From Burkholderiales bacterium PBB2 (GTDB taxonomy: Bacteria; Pseudomonadota; Gammaproteobacteria; Burkholderiales; Burkholderiaceae_C), in the NCBI GenBank assembly GCA_002255955.1, contig NKIM01000012.1:62001-126000 (forward strand): a stretch of DNA of 64,000 nucleotides. The letters are read 5' to 3'. The translations under genes were made by a program, and so were the position numbers. Every line of letters starts with the position of its first letter. Positions within the stretch are counted from its first letter, which is position 1. The notes under the pieces were generated by a model, which saw only the letters and a program-made list of their open reading frames with translations, was not told the DNA's origin and made no database searches. This document shows, in pieces, positions 1 through 9,594 of this stretch.

Positions 1-504
1 GTGGACCGGCGCAGCCTCAAGGCCATCCTGGCCGAGGATGCGAAACCGTTTGAATGGCTGGTCATGAGCACCGGCGCGGTGATGCCGGCTCATGTGATCT
101 ACCCCAAGGTCGATGCCCGCCCGGCCGGTTTTAGCGCCCGCTGGTTGCAGGAGATCCTGCGCGAGCGTCTGGGCTTTGGCGGCGCCATCTTCAGCGATGA
201 CCTGGGCATGGCCGGCGCTCGCGTGCTGGAGGGTCGCGCCATCGGCTACGTCGAGGCCGCGCTGGCGGCGCTGCAGGCCGGTTGCGATCTGGTGCTCTTG
301 TGCAATCAGTCGAATGTCGACGGTGGCCGGGCCTTGGATGAATTCCTGGACGGCCTGCAAGCCGCGCAGGCCCGCGGTGACTGGCAGCCCAGCGCCGAGA
401 GCGAGGCCCGCCGCGCTGGCCTGCTGCCGCAATCGGCGCCGCTGACCTGGGACGAGCTCATGCATGAGCCAGCCTACCACCAGGCCTTGCAGACCCTGCC
501 TTGA
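1..504 (+). CDS. nagZ: Beta-N-acetylhexosaminidase NagZ, 3' part only
   Basis: This is the C-terminal part (167 residues visible) of a glycoside hydrolase family 3 enzyme. It would remove N-acetylglucosamine from cytoplasmic anhydro-muropeptides in cell-wall recycling. NagZ-typical segments are VMPAHVIYPKVDARPAGFS near residue 27, GFGGAIFSDDLGMAGA near residue 58 and AGCDLVLLCNQ near residue 93. The SDDL segment follows the usual NagZ spacing before the AGCD/CN motif. The 5' end, with the catalytic His loop and the first half of the barrel, is outside the window, so the GTG at base 1 is not a start. The next gene begins 17 bases after the stop. Confidence 0.93.
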   Translation: MDRRSLKAILAEDAKPFEWLVMSTGAVMPAHVIYPKVDARPAGFSARWLQEILRERLGFGGAIFSDDLGMAGARVLEGRAIGYVEAALAALQAGCDLVLLCNQSNVDGGRALDEFLDGLQAAQARGDWQPSAESEARRAGLLPQSAPLTWDELMHEPAYHQALQTLP

Positions 505-521
505 AGCTGGAGGCTGCCGTG

Positions 522-734
522 ATGAACGAGGATGCCGGCGCCGCGCCTGTTGCAAATGATCAGGTGGATGCGGCTGATGCCGCTGATCCGCGGCCCGAGC
601 CGCCCGTGGCACCCGACCTGGACGCCTGCTGCGGCAATGGCTGCGATCCCTGCATCTTCGACCTGCACGATCTGGCCATGGACCAGTACCGCCAGGCCCT
701 GAGGGCCTGGGAAGCGCGGCAGCGAGCGCTGTAG
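522..734 (+). CDS. Small protein with oxidoreductase-like CCxxxCxPC motif
   Basis: A 70-residue protein starting at ATG 522, with CTGGAGG about 8 bases upstream. The C-terminal half carries PEPP followed by ACCGNGCDPCIFD and a Tyr/Trp-containing amphipathic helix. This matches the short 'oxidoreductase-like' N-terminal domain found alone in many proteobacteria. The cysteines suggest a metal or redox site, but the biochemical role is unknown. The N-terminal 25 residues are Ala/Asp-rich and look disordered. It lies 17 bases behind nagZ on the same strand, so co-transcription is likely. Confidence 0.72.
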   Translation: MNEDAGAAPVANDQVDAADAADPRPEPPVAPDLDACCGNGCDPCIFDLHDLAMDQYRQALRAWEARQRAL

Positions 735-758
735 CGGGGGCGCGCTGCCGGCCCCCGC
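734..758. terminator. Perfect 8-bp hairpin between convergent genes
   Basis: GCGGGGGC (734-741) pairs with GCCCCCGC (751-758) across a 9-base loop. It lies directly at the stop of the upstream plus-strand gene and just before the stop of the convergent minus-strand gene. There is no T-run, so it is only terminator-like. Confidence 0.4.
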
Positions 759-769
759 CGCTGAAGCAC

Positions 770-1807
770 TCAGCGCTTGAGGTTCTTGCCGCTCGCTTCC
801 ATCTCCATGTCCACCTTCATATTCATCACCGGCTTGCCTGGCGCTTGCATGCGCATGTTCATGGCCAGGTTCATGGCCTGATTCAGGACCAGGCGGTCAG
901 CCACGCGCAAACTCATGCGGCCTTGGCCCTGGCCCGCGGCGGTCATCAGCGGCGCGGCCGGCGCGGAGGCGGCGGCATCCGGGGTGCTGGCGGCTGAGCT
1001 TGCAGCGGCAGCAGCTGCCACAGCGGCCTCGGCCTTGTCATCGCTCATGGCCATGGTGATGTTCACGCCGACGTCGAAATCAGCGACGCCGTTTTCCAGC
1101 TTGACCAGGGTGTAGCGGCCCAGCATCTTCAGGTCCATGCCCGGGCCCTTGGGAATTGGCAAGGCCATGTCCAGCGGCATCTCGGTCGATTCGCCGACCT
1201 TGAGGCGGCGGCCTTCCAGGGCGCTCATGCTGCTCAGCAACTGCTTCAAGAGAGCGTCCGACAAGCCGCTGCTCGCGGCGTCCATGCCGGCCATCTTCAT
1301 GGACTGGAAGCTGCCGGTCTTCTGGTTCAACTTGGCGTCGATCTTGATGTCGACCGTGGCCTTGGGCGGGCCGACGCGCTCGCCAGCGGCATTGCTCATC
1401 TCCAGGGGCAGGCTCTTGCCGCGCAGCTGAAGCTGGAAGTTGCCCTGCTTGTCAGCGGCCGTGGTCGTGACTTGCTGGTCGAACTCGCTGCGCATGCTCA
1501 TGGGCATCTTGGCGGCTTGCATGGCCTGTTCCATCTTGGCGCGCTCTTCCTCGCTCATGCCCTCGAAGGGCTCCATGCGCATGTCCATCTTCATGCGCAT
1601 GACCGAATGGATCTGATGGCGTTGCTGGGGCAGGGGGAAGAAGCGCAGTTCCACCTCGTTCGTGGCCGCGCTGGCGGTCGCCGCGGCGGCAGCCTTGGGT
1701 TTGACCGAGGCGGCTTGAGCGGCCGGCAGCAGGCCGGCGCTGAGGATCAGCAGGGCGCTGAAGCCGTGGATCAAAGGGCTGCGCTTGGGGTGTTGAGACG
1801 TCAACAT
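770..1807 (-). CDS. Exported Met-rich protein of unknown function
   Basis: A 345-residue protein starting at the ATG whose complement ends at 1807; GAGGGAG lies about 13 bases upstream. A signal peptide is visible (hydrophobic stretch ending near AAQAASV). The mature part is strikingly rich in alternating methionines, for example MRMKMDMRME near residue 70 and MNLAMNMRMQ near the C terminus. Alternating i/i+2 placement fits beta strands with Met on one face. A low-complexity Ala/Ser linker interrupts the last third. The lipocalin- or LolA-like beta character is only an impression. I do not recognise a family. Metal binding by the Met clusters is possible but unsupported. Confidence 0.7.
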   Translation of the reverse strand: MLTSQHPKRSPLIHGFSALLILSAGLLPAAQAASVKPKAAAAATASAATNEVELRFFPLPQQRHQIHSVMRMKMDMRMEPFEGMSEEERAKMEQAMQAAKMPMSMRSEFDQQVTTTAADKQGNFQLQLRGKSLPLEMSNAAGERVGPPKATVDIKIDAKLNQKTGSFQSMKMAGMDAASSGLSDALLKQLLSSMSALEGRRLKVGESTEMPLDMALPIPKGPGMDLKMLGRYTLVKLENGVADFDVGVNITMAMSDDKAEAAVAAAAAASSAASTPDAAASAPAAPLMTAAGQGQGRMSLRVADRLVLNQAMNLAMNMRMQAPGKPVMNMKVDMEMEASGKNLKR

Positions 1808-2020
1808 GATGGACAAGACTCCCTCGGGTGAGTGTGACGGGGTGCTTAGGGGAAAGGCCTGGGTGGCGCGTGCGCTGAAACCCGGTCGAAAAAATGCCGC
1901 CTGGCTGGCGGTGCAGCGAGGCGGCATTGTCGGCGGGGCGGTCTTGGCTGCCCAGCCCTCTAAAGGGCGAGAGCTTCGCGCCAGGGCTTGGGGCCACGGC
2001 GCGCCTCTTTCCTCTTTTAC

Positions 2021-5000
2021 TTACTGCTCAAAAGGCAGCTTGAACTGCGAGAGGTCCTTGCGGGTCTCGACCAGCACCAGCGGGCCTTCGTCCAGGGCGA
2101 CCATGGGCGGGCGCACGCGCGGCACATGGACCGGCTTGGGCTCGGCCGCAATGGCTTCCTGGGCGGCGCGGATCTTGTCCGCGTCGGAGTTCACCCATTG
2201 CAGACCGCTGGAGGCGGCGATGGCGTGCAACTCGTCCATCGGCAGGGCGAAGACCGGGGCCGGCGTTGCCACGGGAGTGGCAGGTGCGGCGGCAGCCGGA
2301 GCGGGGGTAGGTGCAGCGGCCGGCGTCGCGGCTGCTGCCGCGTCGCTCGCTTCCGGTGCCAGGCTCAGTTGCACCGGTGCGGCCGCAGGGGCTGCAGTGG
2401 CCGGGGCTTCTGCGCTGTCGCCCTGGGCGGCTGCGTGCTCGCTGCTCTGGCCTTCGGCCTGGTCGTCACGGCGCTCGCGGCGGCCACGATCGCGGCCTCC
2501 ACGGCGGCGGCGGCCTTCCTGGCCTTCACCCGCTTCGGGGCGATCGCCAGACTCGTGGCTGCCAGCTTCAGCGGCGGCGCCATTGGCGCTATCGCTGCCG
2601 GCTCCGCTCTCGGCCTCGCCGGCTGCCGCTGCCTTGGGCTCTGCGCCCTCGGCCGTGTCGGCGCCTTCAACCGCTTCACCGGCTTCGACGTTGCGACCGT
2701 CTTCGCGGTCACGGCCACCACGGCGGCGGCGGCGGCCACGGCCTTGACGCTCTTCACCGTTGGCGCCAGCGGCAGCCTCGGCGCCGTTTTCGCCAGCGTT
2801 CAGCGCGCCTTCGGGCACGGTGTCGACGAAGTCGGCGGGCGTATCGTTCAGGTGGGCGGGCAGGGCGGCAGCGGCTTGCTGCTGCTCGGCATTGCGCTCG
2901 ACGCGCTCGCCACGTTCGGCACGCTCGCTGCGTTCGCCACGCTCCGGGCGATCGCCGCGCGGGCGGCGGCCATCCGGACGCTCGGCGCGATCTGCGCTGC
3001 GCTCCGGGCGTTGGCCTTCGACGCCTTCCGGGCGCTCGGCGCGCTCAGGGCGGCGGGCGCGTTCCGGGCGCTCGGCGCGCTCGGGGCGGCCCTCTGCACG
3101 CGTTTCACCGCGAGCTTCCGAGCGGGGCTCGTTGCGACCTGCGCCTTCGCGCTTGCCGTTGCGATCGCCACGTTCGCCGCCACGCTCGCCACCACGTTCA
3201 CCACCGCGCTCGGCGCGGCCGCCACGGCCACCGCGGGCGCCGTCACGGCCACCTTCGCGGCCTCCCTCACGCTTGCGCTCACCGCCTGCTGCAGCAGCGG
3301 AACCCGCGGCCGGCTTGGCGGCGGCAGGGGCCGCGGCCGGGGCTTCCGCCGGGCCACCGAACAGGCTCTTGATCCAGCCGAAGAAGCCACCGCCAGCGGC
3401 CGGGGCTGCGGCCACCGGTGCTGCGGCCGGCGATGCGGCGCGTGCTGCCGGCTCGGCCTTGGGGGCCGGTGCCGTGGGCATGGGCGCGGGTTGCTCGGGC
3501 AGGATGCCCTTGATCACCGGCTCTTGCTTGCTGCGGCCCTTGTCGCTGTCGCCGCGACGGGTGATGCCCACCTCGTCCTGCGGCTCTTCGATCATGGTGT
3601 AGCTGGCTTGCAGGTTTTCCAGACGCGGGTCGTCGTGGCGCAGGCGTTCCAGCTTGTAGTTGGGCGTTTCCAGGTGCTTGTTGGGCACCAGCAGCACGGT
3701 GACGCGCTGCTTCAGTTCGATCTTGGTGATCTCGGTGCGCTTCTCGTTCAGCAAGAAGGAGGTCACTTCCACCGGCACTTGCACGTGCACGGCGGCGGTG
3801 TTGTCCTTCATCGCCTCTTCCTGGACCATGCGCAGGATCTGCAGCGCCGAGGACTCGGTGTCACGGATGTGGCCGGTGCCGTTGCAGCGCGGGCAGGTGA
3901 TGTGGTTGCCTTCGCTGAGGGCCGGGCGCAGGCGCTGGCGGCTCATTTCCAGCAGGCCAAACTTGCTGATCGATGCGAACTGCACACGGGCGCGGTCATT
4001 GCGCAGGGCGTCGCGCAGGCGCTGCTCGACTTCGCGGCGGTTCTTCGACTCTTCCATGTCGATGAAGTCGACCACGATCAGGCCGCCCAGGTCGCGCAGA
4101 CGCATCTGGCGCGCGATTTCATCGGCGGCTTCGAGGTTGGTGCGGGTGGCGGTCTCTTCGATGTCGCCGCCGCGGGTCGAGCGGGCCGAGTTGACGTCCA
4201 CCGACACCAGCGCTTCGGTGTGGTCGATCACGATGGCGCCGCCCGAGGGCAGGTTGACCGTGCGGCTGTGGGCGGTTTCGATCTGGTGTTCGATCTGGAA
4301 ACGGCTGAACAGCGGCGCGTCGTCGCGGTAGCGCTTCACGCGATGGCCCTGGTCGGGCATCACGTGGTTCATGAACTGGTGGGCCTGTTCGAACAGGTCG
4401 TCGGTGTCGATCAGGATTTCACCGACATCGGCGGTGAAGTAGTCGCGGATCGCGCGGATCACCAGGCTGGATTCCTGGTAGATCAGGTAGGCGCCCTTGC
4501 CACCCTTGGCCGCATCGTCGATGGCGGTCCAGAGCTTGAGCATGTAGTTCAGGTCCCACTGCAGCTCGGCGGCGGAGCGGCCGATGCCGGCGGTGCGGGC
4601 GATCAGGCTCATGCCCTTGGGGTATTCGAGCTGGTCGAGGTTTTCCTTCAGCTCTTCGCGGTCTTCGCCCTCGATGCGGCGGCTCACGCCACCACCGCGC
4701 GGGTTGTTGGGCATCAGCACCAGGTAGCGGCCGGCCAGCGAGACGAAGGTGGTCAGGGCTGCGCCCTTGTTGCCGCGCTCTTCCTTTTCGACCTGGACCA
4801 GCAGTTCCTGGCCTTCCTTGATGCAGTCCTGGATGCGTGCGGTGCGCACGTCCACGCCTTCGCGGAAGTACTGGCGGGCGATTTCCTTGAAGGGCAGGAA
4901 ACCGTGGCGGTCTTCGCCGTAATCGACGAAACAGGCTTCGAGCGAGGGCTCGACGCGGGTCACGACCGCTTTGTAGATATTGCCCTTGCGCTGTTCGCGG

Positions 5001-5098
5001 CCTTCGATTTCGGTCTCGAAGTCGAGCAGCTTCTGGCCATCAACGATTGCGAGGCGCCGTTCTTCCGGCTGCGTCGCATTGATCAGCATGCGTTTCAT
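2021..5098 (-). CDS. rne: Ribonuclease E
   Basis: Endoribonuclease for mRNA decay and rRNA/tRNA processing, and the degradosome scaffold; about 1025 residues, near the length of E. coli RNase E. The start chosen is [10 protein letters not shown] (ATG at 5098), with GAGGAG about 9 bases upstream; the in-frame ATG at 5104 sits too close to that site. The S1 domain is within residues 35-130. Catalytic-core aspartates lie in [17 protein letters not shown] (near 290) and LIVVDFIDM (near 343). The zinc-link CPRCNGTGH is near 400. [12 protein letters not shown] near 570 resembles the membrane-targeting amphipathic helix. After it comes a long Arg/Glu/Gly-rich disordered tail with RPERAERPE-type repeats and an Ala/Pro-rich end. 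Confidence 0.97.
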   Translation of the reverse strand: MKRMLINATQPEERRLAIVDGQKLLDFETEIEGREQRKGNIYKAVVTRVEPSLEACFVDYGEDRHGFLPFKEIARQYFREGVDVRTARIQDCIKEGQELLVQVEKEERGNKGAALTTFVSLAGRYLVLMPNNPRGGGVSRRIEGEDREELKENLDQLEYPKGMSLIARTAGIGRSAAELQWDLNYMLKLWTAIDDAAKGGKGAYLIYQESSLVIRAIRDYFTADVGEILIDTDDLFEQAHQFMNHVMPDQGHRVKRYRDDAPLFSRFQIEHQIETAHSRTVNLPSGGAIVIDHTEALVSVDVNSARSTRGGDIEETATRTNLEAADEIARQMRLRDLGGLIVVDFIDMEESKNRREVEQRLRDALRNDRARVQFASISKFGLLEMSRQRLRPALSEGNHITCPRCNGTGHIRDTESSALQILRMVQEEAMKDNTAAVHVQVPVEVTSFLLNEKRTEITKIELKQRVTVLLVPNKHLETPNYKLERLRHDDPRLENLQASYTMIEEPQDEVGITRRGDSDKGRSKQEPVIKGILPEQPAPMPTAPAPKAEPAARAASPAAAPVAAAPAAGGGFFGWIKSLFGGPAEAPAAAPAAAKPAAGSAAAAGGERKREGGREGGRDGARGGRGGRAERGGERGGERGGERGDRNGKREGAGRNEPRSEARGETRAEGRPERAERPERARRPERAERPEGVEGQRPERSADRAERPDGRRPRGDRPERGERSERAERGERVERNAEQQQAAAALPAHLNDTPADFVDTVPEGALNAGENGAEAAAGANGEERQGRGRRRRRGGRDREDGRNVEAGEAVEGADTAEGAEPKAAAAGEAESGAGSDSANGAAAEAGSHESGDRPEAGEGQEGRRRRGGRDRGRRERRDDQAEGQSSEHAAAQGDSAEAPATAAPAAAPVQLSLAPEASDAAAAATPAAAPTPAPAAAAPATPVATPAPVFALPMDELHAIAASSGLQWVNSDADKIRAAQEAIAAEPKPVHVPRVRPPMVALDEGPLVLVETRKDLSQFKLPFEQ

Positions 5099-5864
5099 TG
5101 ACATCACTCCTCGCGCGCGGCCGTCGGGTTTCTGGCCCGAGCGGTTCGCGCGCTCACACATCGCGTCACCGCGGCGGCGTCAATCCGGAAGGACCGAAGC
5201 CGGGCGGCGACTCATCGATGCACGGGCGATGCGGAGGAACCGAGGAAGGAATCGCCCTGGACTGACCCTGATCGCCACCGGTGTGGGTGGACGCTCAGTG
5301 GGCCAGCGTTGGCGCGTGCGGCGCAACAGGCGGCGCGGAGGCCCGCTCCCATGAACGCGCAGCTCGGGCGCCAAAGGCCCGGGGGTGCTGCGCGGCCCGG
5401 CCACGGCGGCGCGCCAGCCTCGCCGGCGCGGGGCCGGGGCTGCATGCAAAGCGGTGGGGGGTGGGGGGAGTGAGGGAAATCATCCGCGAGGACTGTTGGA
5501 CGCGAGCAGCAGGCGGTCTGACTCTTGATCGACCGGCCTGCCGCCGTGGAATACCTTGTCTGCTGCCCCATGCGCCCCGCGATTCAAAGGTCGGCGGCGC
5601 CCATGCGGCGTGGTTCGTTCTACATCGCTCTGCCACACACACTCAGCCGCCGCCGTGTCACTTGGGGACAGGGCCCGCCGCTGGGCATTTGTGTTGCATC
5701 ACCAGTTGTTGATGGGGTTCAAGACCACGTGCTTGACGGGCATCAAGCCCCATCGCCACCTCGCCGCCGTGGCCCTGACCTGAGTCTGGCCTTGATTCCT
5801 GCCCGATCCTGCGCGGGCCTGAGCCCGGGTAAAATCAGAAAAATCAAATACTTACGGCAGTAAC
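5099..5864. promoter_or_regulatory. Divergent rne/rluC intergenic region (766 bases)
   Basis: No gene is visible here. The region must hold the promoters of rne (minus) and rluC (plus). It is GC-rich next to rne and becomes AT-rich only at 5830-5862, just upstream of rluC. In E. coli the rne leader is long and structured and mediates autoregulation by RNase E itself. The length here would allow the same, but I cannot assign specific hairpins or promoter boxes. Confidence 0.5.
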
Positions 5865-7133
5865 GTGGTGAGCAACATTATAAGGGCTAAAGCCAGAGCA
5901 CCGGCCGCCACAGAAACCCGGAAGTCCGGCCCCAAATCGGGCGCGGCCAGCGCTGCCAAAACAGCCGGCCGGGCCTCCGACAAAACCGCCCGCCCGGGCG
6001 CCAAGGCGCCGGGCCGAGCCGGCGGCCGCCGGGCCGGCCCCTTGCTGGGCGAGCGGGTGCCGGTGAAGCCCGGTGCGCGTCCATTGGGTACGTCGGCGGC
6101 GCCGGCGGCTTCGGCGCGCAAGCCGGCAGCCGACGCCACAGCTCCGCTGCCGCCCTCGGCCGCCCAGGTCCGCCGCGTGGTGATCGACGACGGTTCGGCG
6201 GGCCAGCGCCTGGACAACTTCCTGCTGCGCGAGCTCAAGGGCGTGCCCAAAACCCATGTCTACCGCGTCATCCGGGCCGGCGAGGTGCGGGTGAACAAGG
6301 GCCGGGCGCAGGCCGACACACGGCTGGAGCTCGGCGATGAGGTGCGCATCCCGCCGGTGCGCCTGCCCGAACGGGCGGCGGAAGCTGCGGGGGAGTACGT
6401 GCCGCCGCGCGAGTTCCCGGTGGTTTTTGAGGACGATCATCTGCTGGCCATCAACAAGCCGGCCGGCGTGGCGGTGCACGGCGGCTCGGGCGTCAGCTTC
6501 GGCGTGATCGAACAGCTGCGCCAGGCCCGGCCGCAGGCCAAGTTTCTGGAACTGGTGCACCGTCTGGACCGGGAAACCTCGGGCCTTTTGCTGATCGCAA
6601 AGAAACGCAGCGCCCTGGTCGCGCTGCAGGACCAGTTTCGCGAGCGCGAAACCGGCAAGACCTATGCCGCCCTGGTGGCCGGGGTCTGGCCGGCCAATCT
6701 GAAGGTGATCGACGTGCCCTTGCTCAAGTTCGTGGGCAGCGATGGCGAGCGCTGGGTGAGGGCGGTGACGAATTCACATGATCCACAGGCCGAGCAGGCC
6801 AAGCGTTCGATCAGCCTGGTCAAGGTGGCCCAGGCCCTGAATGGCTACAGCCTGCTGGACGTGACCATCAAGACCGGCCGCACGCACCAGATCCGAGTGC
6901 ACCTGGCCCATGGCGGCCACGCCATCGTCGGCGACCCCAAGTACGGCGATTTCGAAGCCAACCGGGCCCTGGCCCGCGGCGAGCACCGCTTCGAGCGCAT
7001 GTTTCTGCACGCCCAGCGTCTGCGCTTCAACCACCCGGCCCGCGAGGGCGAGGAGATCGAGCTGCTGGCGCCGCTGCCCGAGGAATGCCTGCGCTTGATT
7101 GCGGCCCTGCAGCCGAGCAAGGACGCAAAATGA
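5865..7133 (+). CDS. rluC: 23S rRNA pseudouridine synthase RluC
   Basis: Isomerises specific uridines of 23S rRNA (955/2504/2580 in E. coli). An S4 RNA-binding domain spans roughly residues 110-165 (QRLDNFLLRELKGVPKTHV onward). The RluA-family catalytic motif HRLDRETSGLLLIAK, containing the nucleophilic Asp, is near residue 230, and GRTHQIRVHLAHGGHAIVGD is near 335. The start is uncertain: GTG codons at 5865 and 5868 give a 422-residue protein with about 100 extra Ala/Lys/Arg-rich disordered N-terminal residues. No in-frame ATG precedes the S4 domain, so such an extension seems real. The stop overlaps the next gene as ATGA. Confidence 0.94.
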   Translation: MVSNIIRAKARAPAATETRKSGPKSGAASAAKTAGRASDKTARPGAKAPGRAGGRRAGPLLGERVPVKPGARPLGTSAAPAASARKPAADATAPLPPSAAQVRRVVIDDGSAGQRLDNFLLRELKGVPKTHVYRVIRAGEVRVNKGRAQADTRLELGDEVRIPPVRLPERAAEAAGEYVPPREFPVVFEDDHLLAINKPAGVAVHGGSGVSFGVIEQLRQARPQAKFLELVHRLDRETSGLLLIAKKRSALVALQDQFRERETGKTYAALVAGVWPANLKVIDVPLLKFVGSDGERWVRAVTNSHDPQAEQAKRSISLVKVAQALNGYSLLDVTIKTGRTHQIRVHLAHGGHAIVGDPKYGDFEANRALARGEHRFERMFLHAQRLRFNHPAREGEEIELLAPLPEECLRLIAALQPSKDAK

Positions 7134-7792
7134 GCCGGCCTCAGCGTTTCGATTTGATCGCGTTTGATTGGGACGGCACCCTGTTCGACTCCACGGCCCT
7201 GATCACCCGCAGCATCCAGAACGCTGCGGTGGACCTGGGTCTGCCGCGGCCCAGCGACACACAGGCCAGCTATGTGATCGGCATGGGCTTGCAGGCGGCC
7301 ATGGCGCATGCGGTGCCCGATCTGCCGGAGGCGCGCTTTGCCGAGATGGGCGAGCGCTTTCGCCACCATTACCTGGCGGCCCAGCATGAGGTGATTCTGT
7401 TTCCCGGGGTGCCGGAGATGCTGGCCGACTTGCAGGCCCGCCACCACTGGCTGGCGGTCGCCACTGGCAAGAGCCGCAGCGGCCTGGATGAGGCCATGCG
7501 CGCGGTCGGCCTGGACCAGCTCTTCGATGGCAGCCGCACTGCCGATGAAACCCGCAGCAAGCCCCATCCGCAGATGCTGCTGGAGCTGATGCGCGAGTTC
7601 GGTGCGGAGCCTGAGCGTACCTTGATGATTGGCGACACCACCCATGATCTGCAGCTGGCGCTGAACGCCGGCTGTGCCAGCGTCGGGGTCAGCTACGGCG
7701 CCCACGATCACCGCAGTTTTGCCGAGTTCCAGCCTCTGCATGTGGCCCACAGCGTGGCTGACTTGCAGCAATGGCTGCTGCAGCATGCCTGA
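7130..7792 (+). CDS. HAD-family phosphatase (phosphoglycolate-phosphatase-like)
   Basis: A 220-residue HAD-superfamily hydrolase. Motif I is FDWDGTLFDS near residue 10 (nucleophilic Asp), motif II is AVATGKSRSGLD near 112, the motif III Lys is in SKPHPQML and motif IV is MIGDTTHDLQLA near 168. The inserted helical cap after motif I is of the phosphoglycolate-phosphatase/pyrophosphatase type. The substrate cannot be told from sequence. The ATG overlaps the rluC stop (ATGA), implying translational coupling, and the following Rieske gene may belong to the same transcript. Confidence 0.9.
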   Translation: MSRPQRFDLIAFDWDGTLFDSTALITRSIQNAAVDLGLPRPSDTQASYVIGMGLQAAMAHAVPDLPEARFAEMGERFRHHYLAAQHEVILFPGVPEMLADLQARHHWLAVATGKSRSGLDEAMRAVGLDQLFDGSRTADETRSKPHPQMLLELMREFGAEPERTLMIGDTTHDLQLALNAGCASVGVSYGAHDHRSFAEFQPLHVAHSVADLQQWLLQHA

Positions 7793-7855
7793 GGGCCGGT
7801 GGCCCGCCGACCTGTCCTGATTTCAGCCTTGATGGATTTGAAGAAGAAGCCCTCG

Positions 7856-8287
7856 ATGAGCCTCCCTCCCAGCCTCACCCCACCGCCGCCTTCGGAATCG
7901 TCACAAGCCGAGGGCCTGCCTTTGTGCAGCTCCGAGGCGCTGCAGGAGCGTGGCCGCGCCCACACCTTTGATGTGCAGCAGTACCGCGAGCCGGCGCGGG
8001 CCTTTGCCTTGCGCTTCGATGGCAAAGTGGTGGCCTATCTGAACCGCTGCGCCCATGTGCCGACCGAGATGGATTGGCAAGAGGGCGAGTTCCTCGATGG
8101 CGACAAGCAGTACATCATGTGCTCCATCCACGGCGCGGTGTACGACCCGCTGACCGGCCGCTGCGTCACCGGTATGTGCGGCCGCATGGGCCTGACCAAG
8201 ATTGAGCTGCAGGAGCGCGAGGGCGTGGTCTATTGGTATCCTTCCCGTGACACCCGCCCCGCAGCGCCGGCGCCCAAAGCCGAGTAG
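7856..8287 (+). CDS. Rieske [2Fe-2S] domain protein
   Basis: A small ferredoxin-type Rieske protein of about 143 residues. The cluster ligands are visible: RCAHVPTEMDW (Cys-x-His) and CSIHGAVYDP (Cys-x-x-His) about 20 residues later. There is no oxygenase catalytic domain, so it is either an electron-transfer component or an uncharacterised redox partner. The start at ATG 7856 follows a purine-rich GAAGAAGAAG. Alternatives are ATG 7832 and GTG 7799, which only add a poorly conserved extension. It sits between the HAD phosphatase and the S49 peptidase. Confidence 0.88.
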   Translation: MSLPPSLTPPPPSESSQAEGLPLCSSEALQERGRAHTFDVQQYREPARAFALRFDGKVVAYLNRCAHVPTEMDWQEGEFLDGDKQYIMCSIHGAVYDPLTGRCVTGMCGRMGLTKIELQEREGVVYWYPSRDTRPAAPAPKAE

Positions 8288-8403
8288 GCTGACAGCCAAA
8301 CCAGGCGACCCCGGATCGATTTGGCCCTTTTTGCGGCCTTTTTCGGCCCTCTTCGGGGCCCGCCCCGAACGAACACTCTGAACCGAACGAGCCGTACCCC
8401 AAG

Positions 8404-9453
8404 ATGAGCAACCATGACGAACTGCCGCGGCCGATTGCGGACCCGGTGATTGAAGGCGCTCCGCTGGCGAGCGAACCGGCCGCGCGGCCTGGTCCTGCTG
8501 CGTCGGCGGCGGCCCCGGCGCCCGGCGCCGCGGCGTATGAGCCTTTGCTGGCCGAATTCGCCCGCGAGTACCTGCGTGACCGCCGCAGCGAGCGCCGCTG
8601 GCGCCTGTTCTTCCGCATGTTCTGGTTGCTGGCGCTGGCCTTCGGTGCTTGGCTGTTTCTGTACCCGCCGCATCTGCACCGTCCCAGCAACAACACGCCG
8701 CACACCGCCTTGGTCGAGGTACGCGGCGAGATCGCGGCCGACACCGAGGCCAGCGCCGAGCTGATCCTGTCTGCCTTGAAGGACGCCTTCGAGGACCCGG
8801 GCTCGCAGGCCGTGGTGCTGCGCATCAACTCGCCTGGCGGCAGCCCGGTGCAGGCCGGCATCGTCTACGATGAGATCCAGCGCCTCAAGGCCTTGCATGG
8901 CAAGAAGGTGTTCGCCGTGGTCGAGGAAATGTGCGCCTCGGGCGCCTACTACATCGCCGCGGCCGCAGACGAGATCTATGTGGACAAGGCCTCGGTCGTG
9001 GGCTCGATTGGTGTGCTGATGGACGGCTTTGGCTTCACCGGCCTGATGGGCAAGCTCGGCGTGGAGCGCCGCCTGCTGACCGCTGGCGAGAACAAAGGCA
9101 TGCTGGACCCCTACAGCCCGGTCTCGCCCAAGCAGCAGGCGTTCGCCCAGGCCATGTTGAACCAGATCCACCAGCAGTTCATCGCCGTGGTGCGCGAAGG
9201 CCGCGGCAAGCGCCTCAAGGAAACGCCGGAGATGTTCTCCGGCCTGTTCTGGAATGGCGAACAGGCCGTCAAGATGGGCTTGGCCGATGAGTTCGGCAAC
9301 CTCGACTACGTCGCCCGCGAGGTGGTCAAGGCCGAGGACGTGATTGACTACACGCCGCGCGAGAACGTGGCCGAACGCCTGGCCAAGCGCTTCGGCGCCG
9401 CCCTCGGCGAAGGGGCGGTCAAGGCCGCGCGAGGCGGTTTAAGCATGCGCTGA
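8404..9453 (+). CDS. sppA: S49-family signal peptide peptidase, SppA-like
   Basis: A membrane-anchored serine/lysine peptidase of 349 residues, the short single-domain form that would act as a homo-oligomer. It would degrade cleaved signal peptides or membrane protein fragments. After an Ala/Pro-rich N terminus there is one membrane anchor (FFRMFWLLALAFGAWLFL, about residues 66-83). The nucleophilic Ser lies in EEMCASGAYYIA near residue 180, and the general-base Lys in TAGENKGMLDP near 231. The serine is followed by the usual VGSIGV strand. Its start lies 116 bases after the Rieske gene, past a short C/T-rich stretch with repeated CGGCC/CCTTTTT units. Confidence 0.92.
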   Translation: MSNHDELPRPIADPVIEGAPLASEPAARPGPAASAAAPAPGAAAYEPLLAEFAREYLRDRRSERRWRLFFRMFWLLALAFGAWLFLYPPHLHRPSNNTPHTALVEVRGEIAADTEASAELILSALKDAFEDPGSQAVVLRINSPGGSPVQAGIVYDEIQRLKALHGKKVFAVVEEMCASGAYYIAAAADEIYVDKASVVGSIGVLMDGFGFTGLMGKLGVERRLLTAGENKGMLDPYSPVSPKQQAFAQAMLNQIHQQFIAVVREGRGKRLKETPEMFSGLFWNGEQAVKMGLADEFGNLDYVAREVVKAEDVIDYTPRENVAERLAKRFGAALGEGAVKAARGGLSMR

Positions 9454-9476
9454 ATCGCGGCAAACTTTGGGTTTCC

Positions 9477-9510
9477 AAGGGGGCGAGTCCGGGAGGATTT
9501 GCCCCTTTTT
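9477..9510 (+). terminator. Rho-independent terminator after sppA-like gene
   Basis: An AAGGGG(G)C arm (9477-9484) pairs with GCCCCTT (9501-9507), with one bulged G. The stem runs into TTTTT at 9506-9510. It sits 24 bases after the stop codon. Confidence 0.65.
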
Positions 9511-9594
9511 GCTGCGCAGCATCCATTCTTGGGGATGGCGGTTGTCGGCACATTGCGGAGTTTGACTTGGGTGACGATCGGGACGACCGGGCGC

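Noticed and set aside
1988-5101. A 1037-residue open frame on the plus strand across the rne gene
   Set aside because: It is the antisense shadow of rne in GC-rich DNA; its product is low-complexity, while the minus strand encodes a complete RNase E.
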